64,000 bases of DNA from Puccinellia tenuiflora (GCA_012064385.1 QRDG01000527.1:1594667-1658666); one strand, 5' to 3'. Positions 11,877 to 23,811 are shown, numbered from the stretch's first letter. Notes: generated by a model from the sequence alone, not told the origin. Translations and numbers: made by a program.

Positions 11877-13525
11877 TAGTACTTATTTTAATTTTGGCAA
11901 TGAATTGAGCCCATTAATGCCATGAGAGCTAAATTTGTCATTTTTGTTTCTCGAGATGTGTTTCAAATTTTGTTTTGAAACCTTGTGACATAATTGATGC
12001 ACACTATTTCCGATTAGTGAATTACTTGTGAAAAATTTCAACAACTTTTTATATGTAGTGTACTTATGTTGGATGCACGGATGCACCAATAAATGGATGC
12101 TGAGGATACGTTCTCTACTTCAGTGACCCGCGGCCCGGTATCGTCGGGGAAGGATAGGGCTGGCTAAAGCCCATGATACGCTAACCCTGCCATAGTGCCA
12201 TGGCGTGGGACAAAACCTGAACTGACTGAACGTGGCGAAGCTTGCACTTCAGAGAATCGCGACAAAGACATGCACAATGTGGTTCTGCATGTGGTTGATG
12301 CCGTTGCCCGGCTCACGGTGGGGTACGGCATGGATACGGAGAAGACACGAAAGGAGACAGTCCTAGGCTCCTAGCAATGGCACACCGCAGACCTGAAGGC
12401 TCCAGCAACACGCAACAGGGGTTCTTCGACAGCAACAACTAATAGCCTACTGCTGACAAGCTACGCTATAGCCATGATACCAGGTTCCGCAGTGGAAGCG
12501 AAAACTTCCAAAAGAGCAGAGCAATCATCTGTTCGGCTCTGCTCTCGTCAAAAGGGACGCGAGGTGCAGGAATTGTGCACTAAACCATGACCGATGAAGT
12601 CGAGGAACTAGGGATGAACCAGCACCGAAACAAAGCATCTAACAAGGACATTCGATGTCTATATGTTTGGGCCAGGAGGGACTGTAAAAGATCGGAGACG
12701 CTGAACACATGAGGAACTATACTACAAATTACGTGGAGTTTGTTCCATGCAACAAAACTGGATACATAGGCAAGACAATGATGGAAGGTAACAGTGGTTT
12801 GGCAGCGACTGGTCCAGGGGCTGCCGGCAGTCTGTCTGCACTAATGCGAGGGCCTAACTGGCGCCATGAGACTCCTAGCTTGGAACTATCGTGGACTGGG
12901 GCAGACAAGGGTAGTTCATGAGCTGGTTCGAACATAATTCGGTGTGCCAACCGTACCTCTTGTTTCTGTCAGAAACGAGACAAAATAAGAGCTTCGATGA
13001 ATGTTTGTGTGTGTGTTTTGGTTTTGGCATTGTTTTCCATTGTCCGTAGAATGTAACTGAGGGGTATATCCCTCTATTGGAATGACAATGCAAAAGTATA
13101 AGTTATAAATTTCCGTCCATACCACGTAGATGTGAATACTGAAGAAGGAAATGGAATAACTTGGAGTGACACTTCTGTCTATACATAAGCTCGCACTCAA
13201 GATGGACATCTTATTTGGAGCCTGTTGCGTACAGTTTAGACCTTTTGCTGATGGTAGGTGACTTCAAAAAAGCTTGGTGGCAAACTGAGCATTCATCAGC
13301 TACTAAAAGGAACGGACAGCAAATTCAAATTTAGAGATGCTCTCTCTTTTGTGATCACCATGACCAAGGTTTCATTGCTCTCTCAGTGGACTTGCAACAA
13401 AATGAAAGAAGCAACAAAGAGTGTGGTGTGAGGGTGAGGCGTGATAGAACTGTTGCCTTCCCGAGCTAGATAAACACATTCATAGATGCTGAAGTAAAGC
13501 ATCAGATTTATTTCAGGTCAGATCA
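11877..13525. other. Region upstream of the peroxidase gene
   Basis: The part from about 12110 to 13000 has balanced composition and looks low-copy. Short frames (for example 12709-12921) show no family signature. The last few hundred bases must include the peroxidase promoter; I recognise only the TATA box. A long non-coding RNA or an old retroelement relic at 12100-12900 cannot be excluded. Confidence 0.4.
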
Positions 13526-13532
13526 TATATAA
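13526..13532 (+). promoter_or_regulatory. Probable TATA box of the peroxidase gene
   Basis: TATATAA lies 79 bases upstream of the ATG at 13611. Transcription would be expected to start about 25-35 bases downstream, inside the duplicated 44-bp segment that follows. Confidence 0.6.
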
Positions 13533-13533
13533 C

Positions 13534-13577
13534 AACCTGCCGAGCCCTACGTTGCGACTTCCCCAGCTCATCTCCTC
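13534..13577 (+). repeat. 44-bp exact copy of peroxidase exon 3 in the leader
   Basis: Bases 13534-13577 are identical to 14254-14297 in exon 3 of the same gene, where they encode part of NLPSPTLRLPQLISS. The bases immediately flanking differ. The copy lies between the TATA box and the start codon in the same orientation. Confidence 0.95.
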
Positions 13578-13610
13578 TAATTATCAGTACCGTCTTCCTT
13601 CTGAGTGCTG

Positions 13611-14733
13611 ATGATGGAGTTGGCTCGCCTTGCCACCGTACTTCTTGCGGCGGCGGCCTTCGTCACTGCCGACGGGCAGCTGACGCCGTCCTTCTACGAG
13701 AGGACGTGCCCGCAGCTGCAGGCCGTCGTGCGCCAGGGCGTGGCCAACGCCGTGCAGAAGGAGGCGCGCATGGGCGCGTCCCTCCTCCGCCTCTTCTTCC
13801 ACGACTGCTTCGTCGATGTAACTCAACCATTTGCGATGCCTTGGTCTGTCCCTTGGCTACGGATTTGCATTATGAACTGACGGGTACGCGCGCGCGCAGG
13901 GGTGCGACGCGTCGATCCTGTTGGACGACACGGCCAATTTCACGGGTGAGAAGAACGCGGCGCCGAACGCCAACTCTCTTCGCGGCTACGAGGTGATCGA
14001 CGCCATCAAGGCGCAGGTCGAGGCATCCTACAGGGCCACCGTGTCGTGCACCGACATCGTCGCCCTTGCCGCCCGAGACGCCGTCACTCAGGTATCCACC
14101 AATTCTGGCGGAAAATTTGACTTATGCAGACTGCCAAATACAGTAGACACTAGCTTAAAATATTGTGGTTGCTTACAGCTCGGGGGCCCGAACTGGACAG
14201 TGCTTCTAGGGCGACGGGACGGTGTCACGGCGAGCAAGGCCGCGGCAGAAGATAACCTGCCGAGCCCTACGTTGCGACTTCCCCAGCTCATCTCCTCCTT
14301 CAGATCCAAGGGCTTGGACGCCCGTGACCTCGCCGCGCTGTCCGGCGCGCACACAATCGGGATGGCCCGGTGCTCCACCTTCCGTTTGCACATCTACAAC
14401 GACACCACCGTCAACGCTACTTTCGCTGCGCAGGTGCGCTCAAATGTCTGCCCCCTGGCTGGCGGCGACGGCAGCCTCGCGCCGCTCGAGCTGCACCGGC
14501 CCAACAACTTCGACAACGGCTACTTCAGTGATCTCATCAGCCGGCGCGTCCTTCTGCGCTCTGACCAGGAGCTGTACGGGAGCAACGGCGACACCGACGG
14601 GCTCGTGCAGGCGTACGCCGCCAACGCGGCGACATTCGCGGCGGACTTCACCGTCGCCATGGTCAAGTTGGGTAATCTGCCCTTGACCGGGAACACAGGC
14701 GAGGTCCGGCTGAACTGCCGCCGTACTACTTGA
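13611..14733 (+). CDS. Class III plant peroxidase (secretory), 3 exons, 317 aa
   Basis: The enzyme would use hydrogen peroxide to oxidise phenolics and similar substrates in the cell wall or vacuole. Exons are 13611-13817, 13900-14091 and 14179-14733; both GT-AG introns (82 and 87 bp) are phase 0 and typical of the family. Residues 1-22 form a signal peptide, so the mature chain would start near Gln23. Distal Arg60, Phe63 and His64 lie in LLRLFFHDCF, the calcium-site pattern is in FVDGCDAS (68-74), and the proximal haem His191 is in LSGAHTIG. Glycosylation sequons occur at Asn82, 138, 207 and 212. Seven of the eight conserved cysteines are present; the usual Cys at 113 is Tyr, which leaves Cys33 without its partner. 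The first of two adjacent ATGs was chosen as start. An AATAAT near 14753 might serve polyadenylation. The length is normal and no stop or frameshift is seen, so it is probably functional or recently so. Confidence 0.93.
14254..14297 (+). repeat. Exon 3 source of the 44-bp duplication
   Basis: Identical to 13534-13577, 720 bases upstream. This copy is in the correct coding context, so it is most likely the original. Confidence 0.95.
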
Positions 14734-15560
14734 GAGTATCTATCTATTTATTAATAATGCAATATAGAAAAATGCAAGGATTTATCATCCAAACGGAACG
14801 GTGGGCACCAATTCTCATGTCGAATAGTTTTACTAAGTTTCCCGGTTCAGTGTCCACCGCTTGAAGACCAATCCGATTAGTAAGTTCAATGAATTTCCTA
14901 TTCTATATGGCTATATGTAATTGGCAATTTATGGGAATAAACTAGCAAACTGAGACGTATAGATATATCAGTACATCACCACCTGTTGAGTGACATTGCC
15001 ATTTCGTGGTTACATTTGTAATTAGGAGATAAAGTTGAAACATTTGCTTGTTCCTTATAATGTTGGATCATTAGTACGCATTTTTTTCTTCGATTAATAT
15101 AGTCAAAACAGAATCGCCAGTACTGATATGCTCCGAATGTTCAGGTGAAACACATGCTTGCTGTAGTACCATTACCAACTATGCAACCTGATGACTAACA
15201 GCGATCGAACATTAAGGAACAAAATACCAAATCATCATCATGATTGAAAGAGAGAATTGTAAAAAACCACCACAATTACGCCAAAAGTCTAGAAAAGTAC
15301 CAACATAAAGAAAATCACAAAAAGAAACCGGTTTTCAGGTTAGTTGGTTTCAAAAAATACTAACGGTCAAGCCTAGGATGTCTAAGTAGATTTCTGACCG
15401 GTGGACCGTAATGTTCAGAGGACAAAAAAGGTCAAAATAGATGGATGTTGGATAAATTGCAAATTCTGTTTTTTTTTAATGTTCAGGCAAGTTGACAACT
15501 CGTTCTCTCCTACTCTCTTGCAAAAAAAGGAAAAAATCCTCATCAATTCTTCTACGACAC
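14734..15560. other. Downstream intergenic DNA, no gene recognised
   Basis: AT-rich sequence after the peroxidase. No inverted-repeat element or open frame of note could be supported. Confidence 0.4.
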
Positions 15561-16491
15561 CGTCATAGAAATTTTTTTTTCGAAAAGGGGAACAAAGACT
15601 CGACCTCTGCATCGAAGCGATGCAAACAAACTTTTATTGCAAAGTTCAGAAAGATGCAAAGTAAACAAACTCGAGGCCGCATTTCGCGACAGAACCTCCA
15701 CCAGACTATCTTTAACCTATGGTAAAGTTGAAAACAAAGAAAAATACACAACTTTTAGGCAAAGCCTTCAAGAAGGAGAAAAGGTGAACATGCGCCGATG
15801 ATGACGAGTCCAACCGAGGTTCGAGCTCGGGATTTCATCCCCAAAGACGAGCTTCGAGGCACCACCTCTTTAGCAAGGGAATGATGACAATCGTGCGCCA
15901 ACAATGCCAGGAATGTTTCCACCGAAATGTGCAATTCGGTGTAGACGCTTGTATAATCACCATCTGTCCGGCCAATGACACATCAATGACCAAATGCCGC
16001 TGGAGGAGAAACTGAAAACTGATGACGTCCCATATCGCCACGCTTCCAGCCACTGCCGCACAACCTTCGACCGAGCAGCAACATGCATGATTTGAAGCTG
16101 CAGAGAAGATGTCGTGGGTAGCACCTATCAAGATCAGACATAACTTGACGCCTTCTTATGAGACGCCACATCACCACCGCTGGCTAGGCATGACTTGACA
16201 GCTCTTCCAAAGTCGTCGTGCGTAGGACCTACTACGTCGAATCGAACCCGATATCGAGGTGGAGGAGGCGTCCCATACCGCTGCCGGCCTCAAACCTTCG
16301 CGGTCACCGAAGAGGACGTCTCATACCGCCACCGACCACGACACGTGGAGCTGGAGACCATCACCAAAACGGAGATCTAGCCATCGCATCATCCACGTGA
16401 CTACGGAGGCCACTGACATAGATGAACGATCGAGCACCGTCGGAACTCCCAGTTCGAAGCTCCATGTCACCGGGTTTTCCTCCTCGCCCAG
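15561..16491 (-). mobile_element. Possible retroposed or transposon fragment, minus strand
   Basis: A T-rich start followed by cgaaaaggggaacaaagact and gacctctgcatcgaagcgat matches the style of common Triticeae repeats that end in a poly(A)-like tail on the minus strand. The following GC-balanced sequence (15780-16480) carries short frames without a recognisable domain. Class is uncertain: LINE tail, SINE-like or captured fragment. Confidence 0.35.
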
Positions 16492-17437
16492 TGATGGTGT
16501 AGTTGATGGTTGCGTTGGTGACCCCAAGCGAAGGTTTTGGATGTAGAAAGTAGTAGTTTTCCCTCAGTGAAGAACCAAGGTTTAATCGAACCAGTAGGAC
16601 TTTTAAATCAACAACGAGGTTCCTGTCGATGATCTCCGGTGCTTAACCGTCGACGAACGTGGAACTGCACACACTCAAACATTACCTTGCCCCCAACGGC
16701 ACGAAATTTGTCAATCTTCCCGGTCTGTTGAAAACAAAGCGGTTAAAACGTATGGCGAAGTGGATGAGATATGGAAACGGACTAGCGAGCAAGTGATTAT
16801 GAGAAGCAAGTGAAAAATGTTGTAATCAATGGAAAAATATGGACTGGAGGCCATGCGTTCACAAGTAGTGTCTCTCCATAAAATAAAATACTCATATGAT
16901 GGATAAACAAATTACAGCTAGACATTTGACAAGATTATGACACAAACTTAATCTATCCAAATCAAAGAGTTCATGGTATATTCATGTAGGCATCACAAAA
17001 AATAACAAAGACCGTCATCCAACTGCATCTTTGTCTAAAAAGTCCACCTATGGATCGCTATCCAGTCTGTCACCCATCGATATTAAGTTGCAAGCAACAG
17101 ACAATTGCATTAAGTATAGTACATGATGTAAGCAATATTTATGATCAGAAAACATAAACACCGCTGTTTTACCCCTAGTAGCAACGGCGCACCCTAGGCT
17201 TTGCATGTTTTTGTCACTCAAGCGCTAGCACAAAAGGGGGCAAGAACCAACCATCTAGCATAAATACTCTCTCTTGAAGATATAAGCAATCACTTGGCCA
17301 AAGTAACTACGCACATCGGAGAGCATGCAAGAACATAAATTAACATATAATAATCATGCACAATCTGATCATAACTTCATAATCCATCGGATCCCATCAA
17401 ACACATCATATAGCATTAAATAATCGGTCTTGATCAT
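16492..17437 (-). mobile_element. Gypsy-like LTR, family C, left part (interrupted by element A)
   Basis: Begins tgatggtgtagttgatgg and contains accccaagcgaagg and agcagttttccctc-like words shared with 44050-44100 and 63205-63255. It stops at gatcat (17432-17437), where element A is inserted; the comparable copy near 44970 continues past gatcat. The remainder should lie beyond the right edge of the window. LTR polarity (end gacgtatca in the other copy) indicates minus orientation. Confidence 0.7.
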
Positions 17438-18292
17438 TGATGTCTACGCACACTTCTATTCTTGTAGACAGTGTTGGGCCTCCAAGTGCAGAGGTTTGTA
17501 CAACAGCAGCAAGTTTCCCTTAAGTGAATAACCCAAGGTTTATCGAACTCAGGGAGGTAGAGGTCAAAGATATCCCTCTCAAGCAACCCTGCAATTAAGA
17601 TATAAGAAGTCTCTTGTGTCCCCAACACACCCAATACACTTGTCAGGTGTATAGGTGCACTAGTTCAGCGAAGAGATTGTGAAATACAAGTGATATGGAT
17701 GATTACAAGTGTTATTTGTAATCTGAAATAAAAATGGCAGCGAGCAAACATGCGACAAAGTTGAGAGTAAACGGTGTTTTGATGCTTGGAAACAAGGCCT
17801 AGGGATCATACTTTTACTATTGGACACTCGCAACATTAATAATCACAATTGAATGCATAGATACTTCCTCTTCACATGCTACTCCGAACCATTCTCCCGT
17901 TGGATAACGAACACCAATTCACTGCGTAGGGCTATAAAAGCACACCTTAAAGTCCGTATTCCACATCTAGGGCACCCCGCGCTGTCACTATGGGCGCCCC
18001 AAAATAGTACTAAACAAACACCATAATTTTATAGTGACACCAACACAAAGAACAACTCATGGCAAGTATCCCCATAATCTTTAATCCAAAGAGTCACACA
18101 CGGCATGCGCACTGTCACCTTCGCACCATGGGACAAAGGCGACTCCGGAGATTACAAAGATAAAACCACTTGAGTAGCATATTCATAACGTAATGAAGAG
18201 GAAAAACATCTATGAATTCAACCTAGATTACAATGCTCATGATCACAAATAGATCACACCAAGAGAGAGAGAGAGAGAGATAAACCACATAG
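17438..18292 (-). repeat. Element A left LTR, first segment
   Basis: Starts tgatgtctacgca and runs to the catag duplication (18288-18292), where element B is inserted. The second segment of this LTR resumes at 41640. A short GA microsatellite lies just before the break. Confidence 0.85.
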
Positions 18293-19034
18293 TGATAGCC
18301 CACAAGTGTAGGGGATCGTTTGTAGCCATTTCGATAAGTAAGAGTGTCGAACCCAACGAGGAGCTAAAGGTTGGATTAATATCTTCTCAAGTTCTACACA
18401 CACCGAACGTTTGCTCTATCTAGGAAATAAAACTATAGGAATAAAACGGGTAAGAAAGAATAGCTTTGCAAGATAATGAAGAACAAGAAAGTAAATGTTA
18501 GTTGCTGCAGCAATAAGGTAACATAAATTGACATTATGTAACAGAACCATGAGTGTGGAAAAGTGGTGGAAGGCGTGGCGGAATTGTCCATAATTAATTA
18601 GTGAAGCTACTCGATTCATTGTCTTCGATGCAGTTTTCTATGTGGGAAAGGCAAAGCATACATGTTCTCAACTACCTGTGATTACATGTACTATATGATT
18701 GGAACATTAGCAAGCATCCGCAACTACTAACATTCATTAAGGTAAAACCCAACTATAGCATTAAGATCATACGGTCCTCTTTATCCCATACAATGTCAAA
18801 TACCGGGATGAGGCTTAGGTTTCTGTCACTCCGACAGCCCTACCCCCCGGCCACCTTCACGTATTACAAACCATATGATGTGATCCATGCACGCATAAAT
18901 ATATAATGGGCATCATAGGACTGTACCATATCGACAGACAACTCGAATCAACCAAACATATTCAATAATTGAACCATATGACAAAAAGAACTACACAAAC
19001 ATGACATAGATCACTACTAGAGAATTGCTTATAG

Positions 19035-19460
19035 CAGCACACGTTACCGCCGGCTGTTTGTAATTTTTTTCACCGGTGGTAAGTTGTGATCAGCCGGCCT
19101 AAATTCACCCCCGGTGGTTTGGGCCAAAACCGCCAGGGATAAGCCACATAGCGCCGGCGGGAGGGAACTTGGGCCGCCGGCGGTAACGTGGGCCGCGGAC
19201 CCCGGGCTGGGCCTCAACTTACCGCCGGCGTTTGGCCAAAAACCGTCGGGGGTAACCCCTCGTACCGCTGGCGGGAAGGATATGTAACCGCCGGCGCTAA
19301 GTGGTCCCAGTGCTGGCCCTGTCCGGCTCAGATTTACCCCCGGCGGTTTATCCGAAAACCGCCGGCGCTATTTTATTACCCCTGGCGGTAAGATGGGAAC
19401 CGCCAGCGGTAAATGGACTTACCCCCGACGGTTTGTGGTGAAACCGCCGGCGGTAATCCT
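19035..19460. repeat. Left subterminal repeat array of the small CACTA
   Basis: About fifteen copies of ccgccggcggtaa or its complement and variants occur in both orientations. A matching array lies at 21790-22060. In this superfamily such arrays bind transposase; that role is inferred here. Confidence 0.85.
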
Positions 19461-19479
19461 GGCATCTATTTAAGCTCGA

Positions 19480-19880
19480 CCTGGTCAGGTTCGACCGAAC
19501 CCGCTCACACGGCCCTCCCTCTCTCGCTCATGAGCATCCTCTGCTCTTGCGACCCGTGTCGCCATTGCCGTCGCCGTGCTTCCCCGGCTCGCTCCGGCGT
19601 CCATGGCTACCGCCGTGATGCCTCATCGATGCACCTCACTCCGCCGCCCCTGTGGGTGGCGTCGATTTGATCCTCGCGCCTTCTCTGGCGCCATCGCTAT
19701 CCTCACCCGTGGCTAGGGTTTCGGGTGCGGTGCTCTGCTCGCCGTCGGTGTCCTCTTCGCCGGTGGCTGGGGTTGCTCTCATAGCTTCCTCGACGTGCTG
19801 CCCGCAGCTAGGGAGCCGTGGGTCTTCCTTCTCATCCATGGTGCCGCTGCCCATGCTCCGTCGCTCCGCCACCGGTAAGT
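19480..19880 (+). other. Exon-like GC-rich segment in the small CACTA
   Basis: An ATG at about 19529 opens a short frame, and several further frames cross 19652-19945. The sequence ccgccaccggtaagttcc near 19870 is a good splice donor, and tttatgcaggtt near 21155 a good acceptor. No protein family is recognised, so coding function is unproven. The structure resembles the 5' exon and first intron of a plant gene. Confidence 0.35.
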
Positions 19881-20071
19881 TCCTCCTTCTCTCTCTGCTC
19901 TCTGGCTCTCTCTGCTCGATGTCGAGCCTCTCACGTATACTCTAGCCTCTCTGTGATCCGTAGCTAGCAGGAGTGATGCCCTGCTGCTCATCCATGTATA
20001 TGTGCGTGTCCCGATTTATAAGATGTTCCTATCTAGGATTTTATTGTGACAAAGATATGTGATATTGATTA

Positions 20072-20360
20072 CCTTATCTCCCCGTGCTCTGGATTAATTC
20101 CTTGATAGCTGAATTAAGCATTATCACTCTCTCTTGTCTTGTGCCTCTTTGACTCATTGATCTCTGTATCAATGATCAAATTCCACTTCTAGGTTATTAA
20201 CAACTCTGTGATGCCTCTAATGTAAATTAGAGTTACACGACTTGTTATCCATGTTGAAAAATAGGATTCTGATGATTCCTTAGGATTTTAATTGCTTGAG
20301 CTTATTTTAGTACTTGTGCCCTATTTATCTAACTTAATGCTTGTTCATATCATATGCTAC
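20072..20360 (+). repeat. Internal direct repeat, copy 1
   Basis: About 290 bp starting accttatctccccgtgctct and containing agagttacacgacttgttat. It is repeated with indels at about 20627-20957. Confidence 0.85.
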
Positions 20361-20626
20361 ATCACTGGTCCAATTATTTAGTTCATGAGACTTAAGGTTT
20401 AGCATCGAATTCATCCATTTGATGAATTTGTGCTTGATTGATATTGCTCTCGATTTCCTTCTGGAAACTATAGTGATATGGTGCCTGTGGTTATTATACT
20501 TGTGACTTAATGAACTTGATCATTACATGATCTTGTTTATCTTATTGTGGTTATTCTCTCGGTGACAATGATGTTGCTGTTGCCTAGTTGCAATACTGCT
20601 CCTTTAATTACAGTGAAATGGTCTAG

Positions 20627-20957
20627 TTTATCCCCTTGTGCTCTGGATTAATTTCTTGGTCACTTAATATGCTTTTCTGCATATTCTGTGATCTGTGATG
20701 ATGCTTAAGATGCATGATCACTCAACCTTATCTTATATCCCTCTCTGATATATTGATCTTGTATCAATGATCAGGTTCTATTCTAGGATTATAACATTTC
20801 AGTGATGCCTCTAATTCTTCTTAGAGTTACACGACTTGTTATCCATGTTGAGAATACATTTCTGATGATTCTTAGGATTTTAGTTGCTTGAGCTAATTTA
20901 AATACTTGTGCCCTGTTTTTATCTAACTTAGTGCTTGTGCATATTAATTTATGCGCT
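20627..20957 (+). repeat. Internal direct repeat, copy 2
   Basis: About 330 bp, starting tttatccccttgtgctctgg. It is colinear with copy 1, sharing ctctggattaatt, gtatcaatgatca, tgatgcctctaat and agagttacacgacttgttat. The pair shows a segmental duplication inside the CACTA element. Confidence 0.85.
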
Positions 20958-21784
20958 GCAAGTTATAATGGCTCTGGTAGATAATTATCAGTTGGTGCAT
21001 TTATTTAAATGGCTTTGCAATTGATCCTTTGGATCAAATGATGATAATCCCTTGACAGTCCCAGATGGGTGTCAATAGATTTATGGTTTGTGGTTCTGGT
21101 GATTGGGTTGATCTGTATTTCCATCACATCTGAGCTATATGCTTTTGTCTTTATGCAGGTTAGTTTTAACGTTGTTTTTGTGACAACGAGATGCCCAGGA
21201 TTAAGGGGCATATTTGCAAAAGCTCAAGATATGTCTTTGCTGGGATGTATTATTACTTCTCATGTCAAAGGTACATACAACCTATCATATGAAATGGTTC
21301 ATCCATCACGCGTGTTTCTTATGGAAAATTACTTCGCTTAAAAAGTATATTTCCACCACTTGGTCCTTTGGTATTTTAAGATGACCGTGTTCTTTTTGAA
21401 TGATGATGTACGTCCCAGTGAGTTTATGAGTTATCAAGCATATTGTATGGCGTACGGATGGTACGGTTTGCCTGCAGGATGTAATTCCCAATCAAATTGA
21501 CGTTCATTTCGATGTATGATCTCTCTTTGGCATTTTTGTCTCGTGTGCCAACGTGTGTATTTCCTGCATATATGCTGAGATTATGATTAGCATTTGCAGC
21601 CTGTGTCTGCTAGAAATTCCAGATCTGTGCATAGTTAATTTTTAGCTGAGAATTACGGTTTGCTTGTAAAATCAAATATACACTGCTGCTAGACATATTT
21701 TGGAATCAGAACAATGTGAGTTCTGGAGTATCACGTGGGAAATGTATGGGATGGAGCCCATGTGATTTTTTTTAAATCCTAAAA

Positions 21785-22062
21785 GTATTATCACCGGCGG
21801 TTTTGCTAAAACCTCCGGCGGTAAATATTACCCCCGGCGGATTGGAAAGCGCCGGCGGTAAATATTACCCCCGGCGGTTTTAGCAAAACCGCCGGTGGTA
21901 AACTGGCTTATCCCCGGCGGTTGGCATAAACCGCCGGCGCTAACCAGGCTTACCCCCGGCGGTTTGCAAACCGCCGGCGGTAAGGTATTACCACCGGCGA
22001 GGTGGTCGCCGGCGGTTTGCAAACCGCCGGGGATAGCCTAATTCTGGCCGCCGGCGATAAGC
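21785..22062. repeat. Right subterminal repeat array of the small CACTA
   Basis: Alternating ttacccccggcggtt and aaccgccggcggtaa words spaced about 30 bases apart, ending at the terminal inverted repeat. Confidence 0.88.
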
Positions 22063-23811
22063 AATTCCCCAGTAGTGGATCATTGGATAATACTTTATAG
22101 CATCAAACACCATGTTTACATAGAGGTTTGTGGGAGAGTGGACCACTGTATACAAGGAGGAATTGGCGATGGAGATGGCAGTGAAGGTGGCGGCCATGGA
22201 GGAAAGGGCAAGGCGGAGGCGGCACGGGTGGCGCCGGTGGCGGCCGTCCGGTTAGAGGGAGCGCCACCCCCTAACCCCCTTCCTCCATGGCTTCTTGGTT
22301 CTGTAGAGGAGCCCTCCCCCTTGTATATGAGAGGCAAGGGGGAGGCAAATTCGTGGATTTTGGTGGCTTCCCTCAAAATTAGGATTTCCTCTCTTTATAT
22401 AGGTGGAGACAATGCTTCCCGGCCTTCCGATTGATATCCCCTTGATCCAAGGTCTCTTGTGCACCTCTAGAACCTCCCTAGAGACCCTCACATCCTTAAT
22501 GAGGTACCAAAGTCGTGGCTTGGTCGAATCCTCCAAGTTTGGTAAGAGTTGGAGTCAATCACGTCACCAACTTTCGGAATCCCGTAATCAGATATTTGGC
22601 CTTCAGTAAAACGGGGATTCCCGGAGCTACGGACCTCCGATTGGGCTGTTCTTGGGCTTAAATGAAAGCTATGCAAATTTCCCACAACTTTGTCCGTTGT
22701 GATATCAGTTGACGTCATCTTCAGGTCTCAAATTGACGATCTCTGAAATCTGTTAGAAGCGACAAATTTCAGGAAAGTCAGAGTCCACCTCCAACAAGTC
22801 TCCTTTTGTGTTTTTGCCAATTTCCAAGCGATTCCTACACATGAAAGTGTAAAACAAGAACATTGTGCACTTTTGCAACTATTAATAGGTTAGTCCAAAT
22901 AAATCATAAAATTAATATAAAAACAAGTGTCAAAGGCATAAAAGTAGCATGAAACAATCAAAAATTATAGATACGTTTTGGACGTATCAACATCCCCAAG
23001 CTTAATTCCTGCTCGTCCTTGAGTAGGTAAATGATAACAAAATAATTTTTGATGTTGAATGCTTTATCGAGTTTTTTAACAATTGCATAGTAAATGATGT
23101 ATAGATAATAAAACTTTTGCAACCATGTTACCTAATGAAAAGATATCAACGAACTAAGAGTTCATAATATGAAATTTATAAACATCTAGCAAGATTGTAA
23201 TTATAATAATAAAACATGATAGAGTCGTATCTCGCTTGCCCTTTCTGGTACCGCAAAACATAAATACAGAGCACCTCCGAAGTTCTAGTGGAGACTAGAA
23301 CAAAGATATCAAAGATAGAAACATCACAGCTATAACTTAGTTAATAGTATTTTTCAACAAAACACATTACACTAAGAATGACAACTATGCTCTCGAAGAA
23401 GTGCTCAAAGAAGGATATGGTGACTCAACATAAAAATAAAAGACAGACCCTTCGTAGAGGGAAGCAGGGATTAGTCATATGCTAGAGCTTTTTATATTTT
23501 TATTTTTATTTTTATTTTTCAACAGAAGTAAAATAGTTTTGAGATATGCATGCTTTCGTCAACGACTTCACAGTAAAGAAACTAGCTAGTCCCCCATTTC
23601 AAGAAAGGCTTTTAGACTTGTGAGAGCGGCTGTTTTAGAGGAACGAGTACATTCATCTTTCTCCTTTGTTTCACCACTAACCAATGTTTGAGTTGATTTC
23701 TCAGATTTTCATTGTGCGGAGGAGAATGGTGAGTTATATTTATATTTTGCTTAAGCTGCTCTCGGGTAAATTCAAGTGAGGACGTGAACCATCAACACCG
23801 GGTGAAAGGGG

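Larger units (their letters stand above)
19012..22077. mobile_element. Non-autonomous CACTA element, 3066 bp
   Basis: The left end is CACTACTAGAGAATTGCTTA and the right end is gcaattccccagtagtg, an imperfect terminal inverted repeat. The 3-bp target duplication gat is exact (19009-19011 and 22078-22080), and the empty site can be read in the other LTR of B near 40695. Dense subterminal arrays of accgccggcggta-type words occupy both ends. No transposase or Ulp1 gene is present. The interior has a GC-rich, exon-like left part followed by a probable splice donor (gtaagt near 19875) and a long AT-rich stretch, suggesting captured gene sequence or a transposon-derived first intron. Confidence 0.93.
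18293..22989 (-). repeat. Element B left (3') LTR, split by a CACTA element
   Basis: Segments 18293-19011 and 22081-22989 together give 1628 bp, against 1675 bp for the right LTR; a 20-odd-base indel near 18395 accounts for part of the difference. A minus-strand TATA-like word (tatataaagagagg) lies near 22388-22401. Confidence 0.88.

Noticed and set aside
14088..14393. Minus-strand frames within the peroxidase gene
   Set aside because: Shadows of the GC-rich coding exon on the other strand.
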